A stretch of 64,000 bases of DNA. Source: Rossellomorea aquimaris. GTDB taxonomy: Bacteria; Bacillota; Bacilli; Bacillales; Bacillaceae_B. The stretch is from positions 1-64,000 of the forward strand of contig NZ_MINN01000033.1 of the NCBI RefSeq assembly GCF_001877785.1, in the 5' to 3' direction. The notes below the pieces were generated by a model. That model did no database searches. It saw only the letters and a program-made list of their open reading frames with translations, and was not told the origin of the DNA. The first letter of the stretch is position 1. Each line of letters starts with the position of its first letter. The translations under genes and the position numbers were made by a program. Below, piece by piece: positions 34,908 through 44,846 of this stretch.

Positions 34908-35330
34908 TCACTTAACCAAACCAGCCCTCAAATTAACCCCAAACTCCATATATCCCTTCAAACAGCTCAACATATACACCCATCCTTCTTTATTATCCAC
35001 CAGCTGCGCGATGAAGTTTTCATCTTTCTCATCGAAACCCTCTTCACTGACTTCCACGATGGTGCTATCTTGCTCTGAAGGAAGGAAGTTGATGGTGACC
35101 ATACGGCCGCCTGCCCATTCGTACACAATTTTTTCATTCTCAAGGATCTCTTTGATCTCTATCTCGCCCTCGGCATTGTATTCTTCATACCTGAGGGTAA
35201 TCATCTTCCCTTCTGACCATCTTTCTGAACTCGAAGAAAACCAGAAGTGTCCGATTTTTTCAGGATCGACAAAAGCCTCGAAGATTTCTTGTGCCGGTTT
35301 CCTGATGTTCATTTTCGTCGTATTGTTCAC
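34908..35330 (-). CDS. SRPBCC / AHSA1-like protein
   Basis: 140 residues of the START-like helix-grip fold: PAQEIFEAFVDPEKIGHFWF at the N-terminus, beta strands around GKMITLRYEEYNAEGEIEIK, and a long C-terminal helix DNKEGWVYMLSCLKGYMEFG. Binds hydrophobic ligands or assists Hsp90-like partners in other systems; no ligand predictable. GTG start close to GAGGTAA, so a downstream ATG (MNIRKP) is possible. Confidence 0.83.
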   Translation of the reverse strand: MNNTTKMNIRKPAQEIFEAFVDPEKIGHFWFSSSSERWSEGKMITLRYEEYNAEGEIEIKEILENEKIVYEWAGGRMVTINFLPSEQDSTIVEVSEEGFDEKDENFIAQLVDNKEGWVYMLSCLKGYMEFGVNLRAGLVK

Positions 35331-35452
35331 TTACCTCAGCTCACTTTCAGATTTGATTACAAGAAATTTGCCTCCTTAAACATTTCGCTAACGACCAAAG
35401 ACTTTCCTACTAAAAAAATACGAATTCATTAAAACAGGCCTGTATATAATAA

Positions 35453-37804
<2,352 letters not shown>

Positions 37805-37810
37805 AATAAG

Positions 37811-37865
37811 AAAGTCCGGCCCCCGATGCAGAATGTTTCTGCTGCCGGGGGCCGGACTTTTATTT
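37811..37865 (+). terminator. katG terminator
   Basis: AAAGTCCGGCCCCCG pairs with CGGGGGCCGGACTTT, followed by TATTTTA. Confidence 0.92.
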
Positions 37866-38030
37866 TAAGTTGGTATAAGAGGAGCCGATTCAAGAAAAGT
37901 GATTGATAATTTTAAAAAACGGGGCCTCCACCACCGTTCAAGACATTCTCTCAGGGCATTCCAGTCAAAAAAGGTGATTCTAACATTAAATAGTTGCAAA
38001 TTGAACACCTTTCTAGCTGCAAAAAAGAAT

Positions 38031-38104
38031 TTATTATCGATTTCCCGAAATTTATTATCGATATCTTTAAATTTATTATCGAAAATCGCAATCCTATTAT
38101 CGAA
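38031..38104. repeat. 21-bp phased TTATTATCGA array (four units)
   Basis: TTATTATCGA at 38031, 38052 and 38073 and CTATTATCGA at 38094, exactly 21 bp apart, with variable 11-base spacers. It lies between converging genes. A 21-bp period keeps a frame open across it, but this has no convincing start. Nothing else is seen between the katG terminator and 38030, nor in 38105-38235. Confidence 0.85.
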
Positions 38105-38235
38105 ATTGCCGGAACCGCTTTGTGCTATTGATTATCAAATCCTAAGCTTTATCAGCGAATAAACGTCATTAAAAACGAATGTGCCCTCTCATTGCCAAAT
38201 GCCAGCCGATTTTATCACTCACCATAACTGCCTTC

Positions 38236-38565
38236 TCACTGCTCCGTCCCCCACCGATGCATCTCCTCCAACAACGGCTTCAGCGTCAAACCCTTCTCCG
38301 ATATCGAATACTCCACTCTCGGCGGGACCTCATTGAACTGCTTCCGGTCAATCAGCCCATCCACTTCGAGCTCCTTCAGCTGCTGGCTCAGCATTTTATG
38401 GGTGATGCCGGGCAGGAGCCTTCTCATTTCGTTATACCGCTGCGTGCCGTCATAGGCAAGATGCCAAAGGATCACGGGCTTCCATTTGCCCCCGATCTTC
38501 CCCAGTGTATATTCAATCGAGCATTTCAGCTTCCCGTTTTCATCCACAGTGATCGAATCGCTCAT
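38236..38565 (-). CDS. HxlR family redox-type transcriptional regulator
   Basis: 109 residues from ATG at 38565 after GGAG. HxlR winged helix: CSIEYTLGKIGGKWKPVILW, LPGITHKMLSQQLKELEVDG and EYSISEKGLTLKPLLEEMH. Cys15 sits at the conserved N-terminal position used as a thiol sensor in YodB, CatR and HypR of B. subtilis, so response to quinones, aldehydes or disulfide stress is likely. Divergent from a VOC-family gene, its probable target. Confidence 0.92.
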   Translation of the reverse strand: MSDSITVDENGKLKCSIEYTLGKIGGKWKPVILWHLAYDGTQRYNEMRRLLPGITHKMLSQQLKELEVDGLIDRKQFNEVPPRVEYSISEKGLTLKPLLEEMHRWGTEQ

Positions 38566-38597
38566 CCCCGTCTCCACTCCTTACTTACCTTTTGGGT

Positions 38598-38622
38598 AGT
38601 ATCTCTCCAAAAAGTGCATACT
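38598..38622. promoter_or_regulatory. Candidate HxlR operator
   Basis: AGTAT, 15 bases, ATACT, in the 120-bp gap between the divergent hxlR-like and VOC genes. Symmetry and location suggest a shared operator; sequence alone cannot prove it. Confidence 0.45.
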
Positions 38623-38686
38623 TTTGAGAAGAAGAATAACCCTCTATACTTATGATTGTCAAACAAATGAAGGAGGAATATTTAAA

Positions 38687-39181
38687 ATGATGCCATACCC
38701 AAGAAACTTTTCACATATCGGCCTGTCCGTGCCGGACCTCGACAAAGCCGTGAAATTCTATACAGACGTATTAGGCTGGTACACGATCATGGAGCCGTCT
38801 GATGTCCATAACGACGATTCAGCCATAGGCCAGATGTGCCGCGACGTATTCGGTGACGAGTGGGAAACCTTCCGCATCGCCCATCTTTCAACAGGCGATA
38901 AAATCGGGGTCGAACTATTCGAATTCCCGCACAACGAACAGCCGGAAAATAACTTTGAATACTGGAAAACGGGAATCTTTCACTTCTGCGTTCAGGACCC
39001 CGACATCGAAGGACTCGTCGAGAAAATCGTCCAAAACGGCGGCAAGCAGCGAATGCCGATCCGCGAATACTATCCTGATGACAAGCCGTATAAAATGGTC
39101 TACGTCGAAGATCCATTCGGTAATATTTTTGAGATTTACACCCACAGTTATGAGCTGACGTATTCTGAAGGGGCTTACTGA
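38687..39181 (+). CDS. VOC family protein (glyoxalase/dioxygenase superfamily)
   Basis: 164 residues from ATG at 38687 with AGGAGG upstream. Paired beta-alpha-beta-beta-beta modules: FSHIGLSVPDLDKAVKFYTD with a metal His, then GIFHFCVQDPDIEGLVEKIV with a second His, and VYVEDPFGNIFEIYTHSYE with the usual C-terminal Glu, so a complete metal site is likely. Typical substrates are methylglyoxal adducts or catechols. Divergent HxlR regulator supports a detoxification role. Confidence 0.87.
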   Translation: MMPYPRNFSHIGLSVPDLDKAVKFYTDVLGWYTIMEPSDVHNDDSAIGQMCRDVFGDEWETFRIAHLSTGDKIGVELFEFPHNEQPENNFEYWKTGIFHFCVQDPDIEGLVEKIVQNGGKQRMPIREYYPDDKPYKMVYVEDPFGNIFEIYTHSYELTYSEGAY

Positions 39182-39415
39182 TCGAGGTTAATCGGAACAG
39201 CCCTCTTCCCACTGATGACCCAACCAAATTGGGAATGCCTGCCTAGACAAATGAGCACATGTTTAAGCCAGGCTGCCTTTAAAAATTACCACTTGCTCCG
39301 GATCGAAAAGATACCTCGCAAATACATTGATAAGTCTTCATTGGGAAAAGATAATCCTTGTGCTCTTAAAATGTATTTGAAGGGTGGCACAATTTTGACG
39401 ATCAGGAGGATGATT

Positions 39416-39931
39416 ATGGGTATATTAAGCGGCAATCCACAGGAAGAGCCTCTTCATTATGGTGAAGTATTCGGTACCTGGAGCTATTTGATGACGGCGA
39501 ACGCTTCTGTTGCAAGTTATCAGATGCAGCTCAACCATGCCGGGGATGATGATCTGAAGAAATTGTTGAATGACAGCATCGAGGCCGGGCAGGAAGAAAT
39601 CAAACAGGTACAAAAACTGTTGAAAGAAAATGGGATTGGGTTACCGCCTGCTTCACCGGAGCCTCCGAAAGCGTGTCTGGATGATATCCCGACAGGTGCC
39701 CGCATGCCGGATCCGGCAATTGCGGCGGCATTATCCGCCAGCATCTCTGCAGGTCTCGTCGCTTGCAGTGCGATCATCGGACAAAGCATCCGTGAAGATG
39801 TGGCTGCAATGTTTGGCCAATTTCACATGGCAAAAGCACAACTCGGGGCAAAAGTCCTGAAGCTCAATAAAGAAAAGGGATGGTTGATCCCTCCTCCGCT
39901 TCACAAAAACAAAAATGAACATTGCGAATAA
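39416..39931 (+). CDS. DUF3231 family protein
   Basis: 171 residues from ATG at 39416 with AGGAGG upstream. All-helical DUF3231 protein of the Bacillus spore-former type: helix pair around GEVFGTWSYLMTANASVASY, then DDLKKLLNDSIEAGQEEIKQ, then VACSAIIGQSIREDVAAMFG and EKGWLIPPPLH at the C-terminus. Ferritin-like bundle with unknown role; relatives carry two tandem domains, this has one. Upstream 39182-39415 shows no convincing gene. Confidence 0.83.
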   Translation: MGILSGNPQEEPLHYGEVFGTWSYLMTANASVASYQMQLNHAGDDDLKKLLNDSIEAGQEEIKQVQKLLKENGIGLPPASPEPPKACLDDIPTGARMPDPAIAAALSASISAGLVACSAIIGQSIREDVAAMFGQFHMAKAQLGAKVLKLNKEKGWLIPPPLHKNKNEHCE

Positions 39932-39939
39932 CCATTAAC

Positions 39940-39993
39940 AAAAAAAGATTCTCAGGATCCGGAACATTCCCGGCAGCCTGAGAATCCTTTTTT
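39940..39993. terminator. Bidirectional terminator
   Basis: GATTCTCAGG pairs with CCTGAGAATC, A-run before and T-run after; serves the converging DUF3231 and dehydrogenase genes. Confidence 0.9.
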
Positions 39994-41125
39994 ATGGCTT
40001 CAAAATCACCTTGATACAATCATCTTCCTTCTTATTGAACAACTCATACCCCTTCGCCGCCTCCTCCAGCTTCAATGAATGAGTGATGATCGACGTTGAA
40101 TCGATTTCTCCTTTGACGATCCCTTCATACAGAGGCTCCATATAGCCCCTTGCCGGTGCCTGCCCCATTTTCAACGTGACGTTCCTGGAGAAAAACGGGC
40201 CGAGCGGAAACATATTGTAGAGTCCGCCGTACACCCCGGTCAGCTGCACGGTTCCGCATTTGCGCACCGCCTTCGTGGCGATCTGGATCGGGCCGATTGT
40301 ACCGCCCTGAAGCTTCAGTTTCTGCTCGACAAACTCAAGCGGAGACTTCTTCCCGTCCATACCGACGCAGTCGATGACCACGTCCGCCCCGCCTTTCGTC
40401 AACTCCTTCAGCGTCTCGCCCATGTCCTCGTACTGGGTGAAGTCAAAGGTTTCAGTTTTGTTCATTTTCCTTGAATGCTGCAAGCGGTAATCGAAATAAT
40501 CGACCGCGATGACGCGTTCCGCCCCTTTTTTCCACGCAAACTGCTGCGCCATCAACCCGACCGGACCGCAGCCGAGGACGATGACCGTATCCCCTTTTTT
40601 CACGCCTGCATTTTCCACGCTCCAGTAAGCGGTCGGCAGGACATCGGACAGTAAGAGGATTTTTTCATCCTCCAGCTCGCAATTCTCCGGTACCAGAAAC
40701 GGTGTGTAATTACCGTAAGGAACCCGCAGGTATTCAGCCTGTCCGCCTGGATAGTTGCCGAATTTCTCGGAGTACCCGAACAGTCCCCCTGAATCATAAT
40801 GGGGGTTGGAGTGATCGCACTGGCTTTCCTGATGCTGTTCACAGTACGGGCAATGTCCGCAGGCCACCGTGAAGGGGATGATGACGCGGTCCCCCTTCTT
40901 CACTTTCGTTACGTCATTCCCGACTTCCTCCACGATCCCCATCGGTTCATGTCCGATCACATACCCGATCGGCAGCGGAAAATTCCCTTTGTACAGGTGC
41001 AGATCCGACCCGCAGATCGCCGTTGATGTGATTTTGACAATGACATCTTCTGAATCTTGAATGCGCGGGTCGTCCACCTTCTTGACGGCAATCGAATTCT
41101 TTCCTTGATACGTGACTGCTTTCAT
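39992..41125 (-). CDS. Zinc-dependent alcohol/formaldehyde dehydrogenase-like enzyme
   Basis: 377 residues, MDR superfamily. Catalytic zinc ligands ICGSDLH, GHEPMG; structural zinc cluster CGHCPYC...SQCD; NAD loop VIVLGCGPVGLMAQQFA. The long insertion LEFVEQKLKLQGGTIGPIQI resembles glutathione-independent formaldehyde dehydrogenase-type proteins. Reaction: NAD-linked oxidation of an alcohol or hydrated aldehyde. ATG follows GGAGGAAGATC. Single gene on the minus strand. Confidence 0.9.
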   Translation of the reverse strand: MKAVTYQGKNSIAVKKVDDPRIQDSEDVIVKITSTAICGSDLHLYKGNFPLPIGYVIGHEPMGIVEEVGNDVTKVKKGDRVIIPFTVACGHCPYCEQHQESQCDHSNPHYDSGGLFGYSEKFGNYPGGQAEYLRVPYGNYTPFLVPENCELEDEKILLLSDVLPTAYWSVENAGVKKGDTVIVLGCGPVGLMAQQFAWKKGAERVIAVDYFDYRLQHSRKMNKTETFDFTQYEDMGETLKELTKGGADVVIDCVGMDGKKSPLEFVEQKLKLQGGTIGPIQIATKAVRKCGTVQLTGVYGGLYNMFPLGPFFSRNVTLKMGQAPARGYMEPLYEGIVKGEIDSTSIITHSLKLEEAAKGYELFNKKEDDCIKVILKP

Positions 41126-41211
41126 GATCTTCCTCCATTCCAGGATGTTATGAGGGTGGGTCCGGTCTCATCCACCATCACCCAGACGCCTCCCAAACAG
41201 CCCGCTTTTCG

Positions 41212-41245
41212 AAAAATAAACCCCCTTCGACTTTGAAGAGGGCCT
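41212..41245 (-). terminator. Terminator of the MBL-fold gene
   Basis: Minus strand CCCTCTTC pairs with GAAGGGGG followed by TTTATTTTT. Confidence 0.7.
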
Positions 41246-41284
41246 GATTTTTTCATATTGTGCCCAGAGGGGAAGCGATTATTC

Positions 41285-42124
41285 TCAATGAGATCTCCGG
41301 TTCGGCGGCAGCGCCCAGTCATCAAACCGGTCAACCAGCGTCTGCAGCGAACGCTCCAGTTCCCCGCCTTTCAACATCTCGCCATGTCCCGTCACAGCCG
41401 TCTTCGGATGCAGAGCTGCCAATTTTCCTACAGAAGCTTCCGCAGCCTCCCAATCACTCGTAAAATAACGCGGCGGACCGCTGATTTCCTTCTTCTGGAC
41501 CATCACCCGGTACAGCGATTCCTGTTTCACCGTCACAAATGCATCGCCGGCAATCAGCACGCCGTCCCCTTCCCGGTAAAAAGAAACATGACCCGGTGTG
41601 TGGCCAGGAGTATGGATCCATTTCCATCCCGGCATAAACGGGACATCCCCGTTTTCAGGGAGCATCCGGACCGATTCCGATACATCGATCCCGTGATGGG
41701 GATAAAATGGGGACAACTCACTGACCAGCCCGCCGTCAGCCGTCGGATCTCCCTTAGGATAATCCTTCTCCCCATTCAGATAGGGGATTTCGAACTGGTG
41801 CGCATACACCGGCACGTCCCATTCCTCCAATAGAGGCTGGAGCGCTCCGACGTGATCAAAATGCCCATGCGTCAACAGGATCGCTTTCGGCTTCCCACCG
41901 TGTCCGAAACGCGCTTCTGCCGCCTCCATGATCTTTTCCTTCGAATGAGGCATCCCGCAGTCAATCAACACCCAGTCACGGGACCCCGATCCACCGTAAA
42001 AACACACATTCACAATCTGATTCGTCCAATAATAGACATCCCTGCATACTTCCCTTCCCTCACCGCTTTTCACGCTAAAAAAAGGAAGATGCGTTTGGGA
42101 AAAATCATTATCCAATGGCTTCAA
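41285..42124 (-). CDS. MBL fold metallo-hydrolase (YflN/YobT-like)
   Basis: 279 residues if read from TTG at 42124, nine bases after AGGGGG; the GTG at 42142 precedes that site. Zinc motif THGHFDHVG, then HTPGHTPGHVSFY, LIAGDAF and VTGHGEML give a full MBL site. No signal peptide. Hydrolase of unknown substrate, possibly thioester or lactone type. Confidence 0.87.
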   Translation of the reverse strand: MKPLDNDFSQTHLPFFSVKSGEGREVCRDVYYWTNQIVNVCFYGGSGSRDWVLIDCGMPHSKEKIMEAAEARFGHGGKPKAILLTHGHFDHVGALQPLLEEWDVPVYAHQFEIPYLNGEKDYPKGDPTADGGLVSELSPFYPHHGIDVSESVRMLPENGDVPFMPGWKWIHTPGHTPGHVSFYREGDGVLIAGDAFVTVKQESLYRVMVQKKEISGPPRYFTSDWEAAEASVGKLAALHPKTAVTGHGEMLKGGELERSLQTLVDRFDDWALPPNRRSH

Positions 42125-42223
42125 AGAGATAGCCCCCTTCACTTTTTTGTTCTGAAGAAGTGCCTGCCTGTCTCTTTATGTATCCACATTCTCCCCTGTG
42201 ATTATGTGCTTTTTTTCAAAAAA

Positions 42224-42255
42224 AGCCCGGCCGCGGTACATGGACCGGGCCGGGC
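42224..42255 (-). terminator. Terminator of the lactonase gene
   Basis: GCCCGGCC pairs with GGGCCGGGC; seven T follow on the minus strand after a short gap. Confidence 0.8.
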
Positions 42256-42265
42256 AGATTCATTT

Positions 42266-43312
42266 TTATGCATCCAGGAATTTCACGCATACAGGCTCTG
42301 GTACTTGGACACCTGATTGAAGAAGCTCCAGCTTGCCGGTTTCTTCGTTTCTCGCAAACAGCGCCATCGTGTTCGATTTCTGATTGGTCGCGACGAGGAA
42401 TCCGCCTGTCGGGTCCATCACAAAATCTCGGGGCCAGTTTCCTTCCGTCGAAGTCCAGTCCACAAATGTCAGTTGGCCGGAATCCTGGTCGGCCTTGAAG
42501 ACCGCCACTGTGTTATGTCCGCGGTTGCCGGCGTACACATAGTGACCGTCAGGGGATACATGGATCCCACTTCCGTCATTCGTTTCATTGAAATCTTCAG
42601 GAATCGTCGGGATATACTGCTGCTCAGAAAAGCTGCCGTCACGTTCATCATAGTGCAGCACAAGCACCTCAGAGCTTAGCTCGGTCATCACATAAGCAAA
42701 TTTCCCGTTCGGATGGAACGCAATATGCCTCGGGCCGCTCCCCGGCTTCGTTTCGAATACGGCAGCCTCCCTTAGCTCACCTTGATTGACGGCATAAGTG
42801 TAAATGCGGTCGCTCCCGAGGTCGATTCCGATGACGTACTTCCCGTCAGGAGTGAAACCTGCATAATGCATATGGGGCTTCTCCTGTCTTTCATGCGGGC
42901 CGGATCCCTCATGTTCGATGCTTGAAACAAGCTCTTTCAGGGAGCCATCTTCATTCGTCAGCCAGGATTCAATCATCTTCGTATGATAGTTCGCAGCCAC
43001 AACGGTACGGCTCTCATGATCGACGCTGACGTGGCATGGATTCGCGCCAGGTGTGCTGTCGCTGTTCAATTTCTCTAACGACCCCGTTTCAGATTCAATC
43101 GCAAACGCCGTGACACCGCCGTTTTCGCCCTCTTTGGATACAGCATAAAGATTGTTCCTGTCTCCGCTCACCGTCACATAAGTGGGGTTGTCCACCTCAG
43201 CAGCAAGCTTCACATCCGTGATTTCTCTTTTATCCGTATCCAGCGTGAACTGATACACGCCTTTACTTTCCTGTTTCGTATATGTACCAACGTATCCAAT
43301 CATTTTTGTCAT
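42266..43312 (-). CDS. Lactonase family protein (6-phosphogluconolactonase-like)
   Basis: 348 residues from ATG at 43312 (MTKMIGYVGTYT) with AAGGAG upstream. Seven-bladed beta-propeller of the YkgB/Pgl family: YVGTYTKQESKGVYQFTLD, NPTYVTVSGDRNNLYAVS, GSGPRHIAFHPNGKFAYV, WPRDFVMDPTGGFLVATNQ. Such enzymes hydrolyse 6-phosphogluconolactone or related sugar lactones. Single gene between two terminators. Confidence 0.9.
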   Translation of the reverse strand: MTKMIGYVGTYTKQESKGVYQFTLDTDKREITDVKLAAEVDNPTYVTVSGDRNNLYAVSKEGENGGVTAFAIESETGSLEKLNSDSTPGANPCHVSVDHESRTVVAANYHTKMIESWLTNEDGSLKELVSSIEHEGSGPHERQEKPHMHYAGFTPDGKYVIGIDLGSDRIYTYAVNQGELREAAVFETKPGSGPRHIAFHPNGKFAYVMTELSSEVLVLHYDERDGSFSEQQYIPTIPEDFNETNDGSGIHVSPDGHYVYAGNRGHNTVAVFKADQDSGQLTFVDWTSTEGNWPRDFVMDPTGGFLVATNQKSNTMALFARNEETGKLELLQSGVQVPEPVCVKFLDA

Positions 43313-43374
43313 TGTATAAACACTCCTTGTGCGCTTTTTAAAAATTGACGCATTCACTCTTTCCTTACTATAAC

Positions 43375-43415
43375 AAAAAAATCAGGCGGTATGATAATGG
43401 GACCGCCTGATTTTC
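43375..43415. terminator. Terminator of the Dph6-like gene
   Basis: ATCAGGCGGT pairs perfectly with ACCGCCTGAT, with A- and T-runs on both sides. Confidence 0.85.
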
Positions 43416-43458
43416 CCGGGTGACTCGCTTTTTTATGCTTACCGCTTGAATGGCAGCC

Positions 43459-43485
43459 GGGTCGCGGTACCTGTCCCCCCGGCCC
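43459..43485. repeat. REP-like palindrome
   Basis: GGGTCGCGGTACCTGTCCCC then CCGGCCC; right arm one base off the common GACCC. Directly after the Dph6-like gene stop. Confidence 0.7.
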
Positions 43486-43487
43486 GC

Positions 43488-44171
43488 CTACTTTGGAATG
43501 ATGTCCACGAATAGGAAGCGGTCGCGTTCTGTGCCGGGGTCCGGGGTGATCCTCTCTTTACCCAGCTCATATTTTATTGGAGATTTGAAGTTCGGTCCGT
43601 TAAATACGAAGGAGTGGAATTCGCCGTTTTCGCCGCAGATATCTCTGCTCGCGACCGGATAATCTTTTATCAAGGACTCATCATAGACCCTTCCGGCGAA
43701 GGAGCGGTCGATCTGATCCATGTCGACGCATGTGATGACGGTTTGAAAGCCGAGGTCGATGAAATCAAGGGAAATCTCCCCGACAGGTCGTCCCCATAGC
43801 GGGAAGATAGGCGTGATGCCCGTCCCTTCCATCATCTTTTCCCGGTATGCGCGTACATCCGCCAGATGGATATCACCGAATACGATATGGGTGATCCCGT
43901 CGGCCTGCATTTCCGAGACCGCCTGCTGCATCCGTTCCTGATACACCACATTCGTGCATCCTTCCGGGATCCACACTTCCCTGAGCGCAATCCCGAGCGA
44001 ATCCGCCTGATGTTTCAGCAGTTCGTGCCGGACGCCGTGGATCGACACCCGGTCGAATCCTTCCGTCATGGTGACGAACAGTGAATCCACTTCATATGCG
44101 GGATCCTGCTGTATTTTATAGAGTGCAAGCGTGGAATCCTTCCCGCCGCTGAATCCGATTGCTGTTTTCAT
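43488..44171 (-). CDS. Dph6-related ATP pyrophosphatase
   Basis: 227 residues from ATG at 44171 with AAAGGAGGA upstream. PP-loop SGGKDSTLALY at residues 8-18 and the family motif VFGDIHLADVRAYREKM, PLWGRP, and CGENGEFHSFV (diphthine-ammonia ligase domain). In eukaryotes this family amidates diphthamide; bacteria lack diphthamide, so the substrate here is a different adenylated amide or thio target. Single gene. Confidence 0.88.
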   Translation of the reverse strand: MKTAIGFSGGKDSTLALYKIQQDPAYEVDSLFVTMTEGFDRVSIHGVRHELLKHQADSLGIALREVWIPEGCTNVVYQERMQQAVSEMQADGITHIVFGDIHLADVRAYREKMMEGTGITPIFPLWGRPVGEISLDFIDLGFQTVITCVDMDQIDRSFAGRVYDESLIKDYPVASRDICGENGEFHSFVFNGPNFKSPIKYELGKERITPDPGTERDRFLFVDIIPK

Positions 44172-44294
44172 GTTGAGTCCTCCTTTATCTGATTTTCTGT
44201 TTCCCTTGATTAGCCGGAGACAGCCAGGCATTAAAGGGAATCTCTAAATAATTTTGTCAAACCATTTAACAAACCCTTTAACTTGTCTTCTTTT

Positions 44295-44469
44295 AAGGCT
44301 CTTTTCGCATACTTTGGTGCTACTCAGACATGAAAATACCCGAACTTGGTTATTTTCTTGTTGTCAGTCTGTCTCTAGTTTAAACTTGAGTTCGAAAACT
44401 GCCCGTCTACTAGCTGCATTCAGGTTACAAGCCTACTTACGGAAAGCAACAATCTATTAGAAAACAGCC
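44295..44469. repeat. Dispersed repeat B, copy 1 (175 bp)
   Basis: Aligns end to end with 52928-53101 in the same orientation: left end GCTCTTTTCGCATACTTTG, middle CTTGAGTTCGAAAA, right end TTAGAAAACAGCC; the interior is diverged. Together the copies flank the giant gene as direct repeats. Partial internal inverted repeat between CTCTTTTCG and the CGAAAA segment. No coding frame is conserved. Confidence 0.8.
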
Positions 44470-44521
44470 TTTTTTTATTAAAAACTCGTTTACTCTATCA
44501 AAATAATATCATATTCATCGT

Positions 44522-44796
44522 CAGCTGACGCCCGGTTGTTCCCGATTCCCTGTAAATTGACGCAGAAGCCCTATGATTTGGCGTTCCTTTGAGATTTGTG
44601 CTTCTAACTGTAGACTTTCCCTTTACTAAAAATCTGCATTATTGCACCCTTATATTCAATGATTGTGTCCGTTGACAATTTAATTTCTCCCTTCGGCAAA
44701 AAACACCGCTTTCAATCCCCACCCGGATCAAATGACAAGATCCCATGGTCTTCAACCCAGCGGAGTCTGCGATGTGCAAGTTCTAAACTTAATTCA
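44522..44796 (-). pseudogene. Probable decayed coding relic, family unknown
   Basis: Read on the minus strand from 44796, protein-like sequence appears in pieces: LELAHRRLRWVEDHGILSF, a stop, then GEIKLSTDTIIEYKGAIMQI in the same frame, then after a frame change LEAQISKERQIIGLLRQFTG to a TGA at 44522. No start codon or ribosome-binding site. Family not recognised; could be a remnant of a phage- or transposon-type regulator. Moderately speculative. Confidence 0.35.
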
Positions 44797-44830
44797 TAAA
44801 AAAAACGAGCCCAATCAATAATTGGACTCA
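44797..44830 (-). terminator. Terminator of the giant gene
   Basis: Minus strand GAGTCCAAT pairs with ATTGGGCTC, followed by GTTTTTTT. Confidence 0.75.
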
Positions 44831-44846
44831 TCAAAACAAATCATTA

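Noticed and set aside
37899..38162. 87-codon plus-strand frame across the TTATTATCGA array
   Set aside because: Kept open by the 21-bp period; no good start signal, and sister arrays with 20-bp period are noncoding.
39182..39415. Gene between the VOC and DUF3231 genes
   Set aside because: A frame continues upstream of the DUF3231 start, but the sequence before the AGGAGG site is not protein-like and has no start signal.
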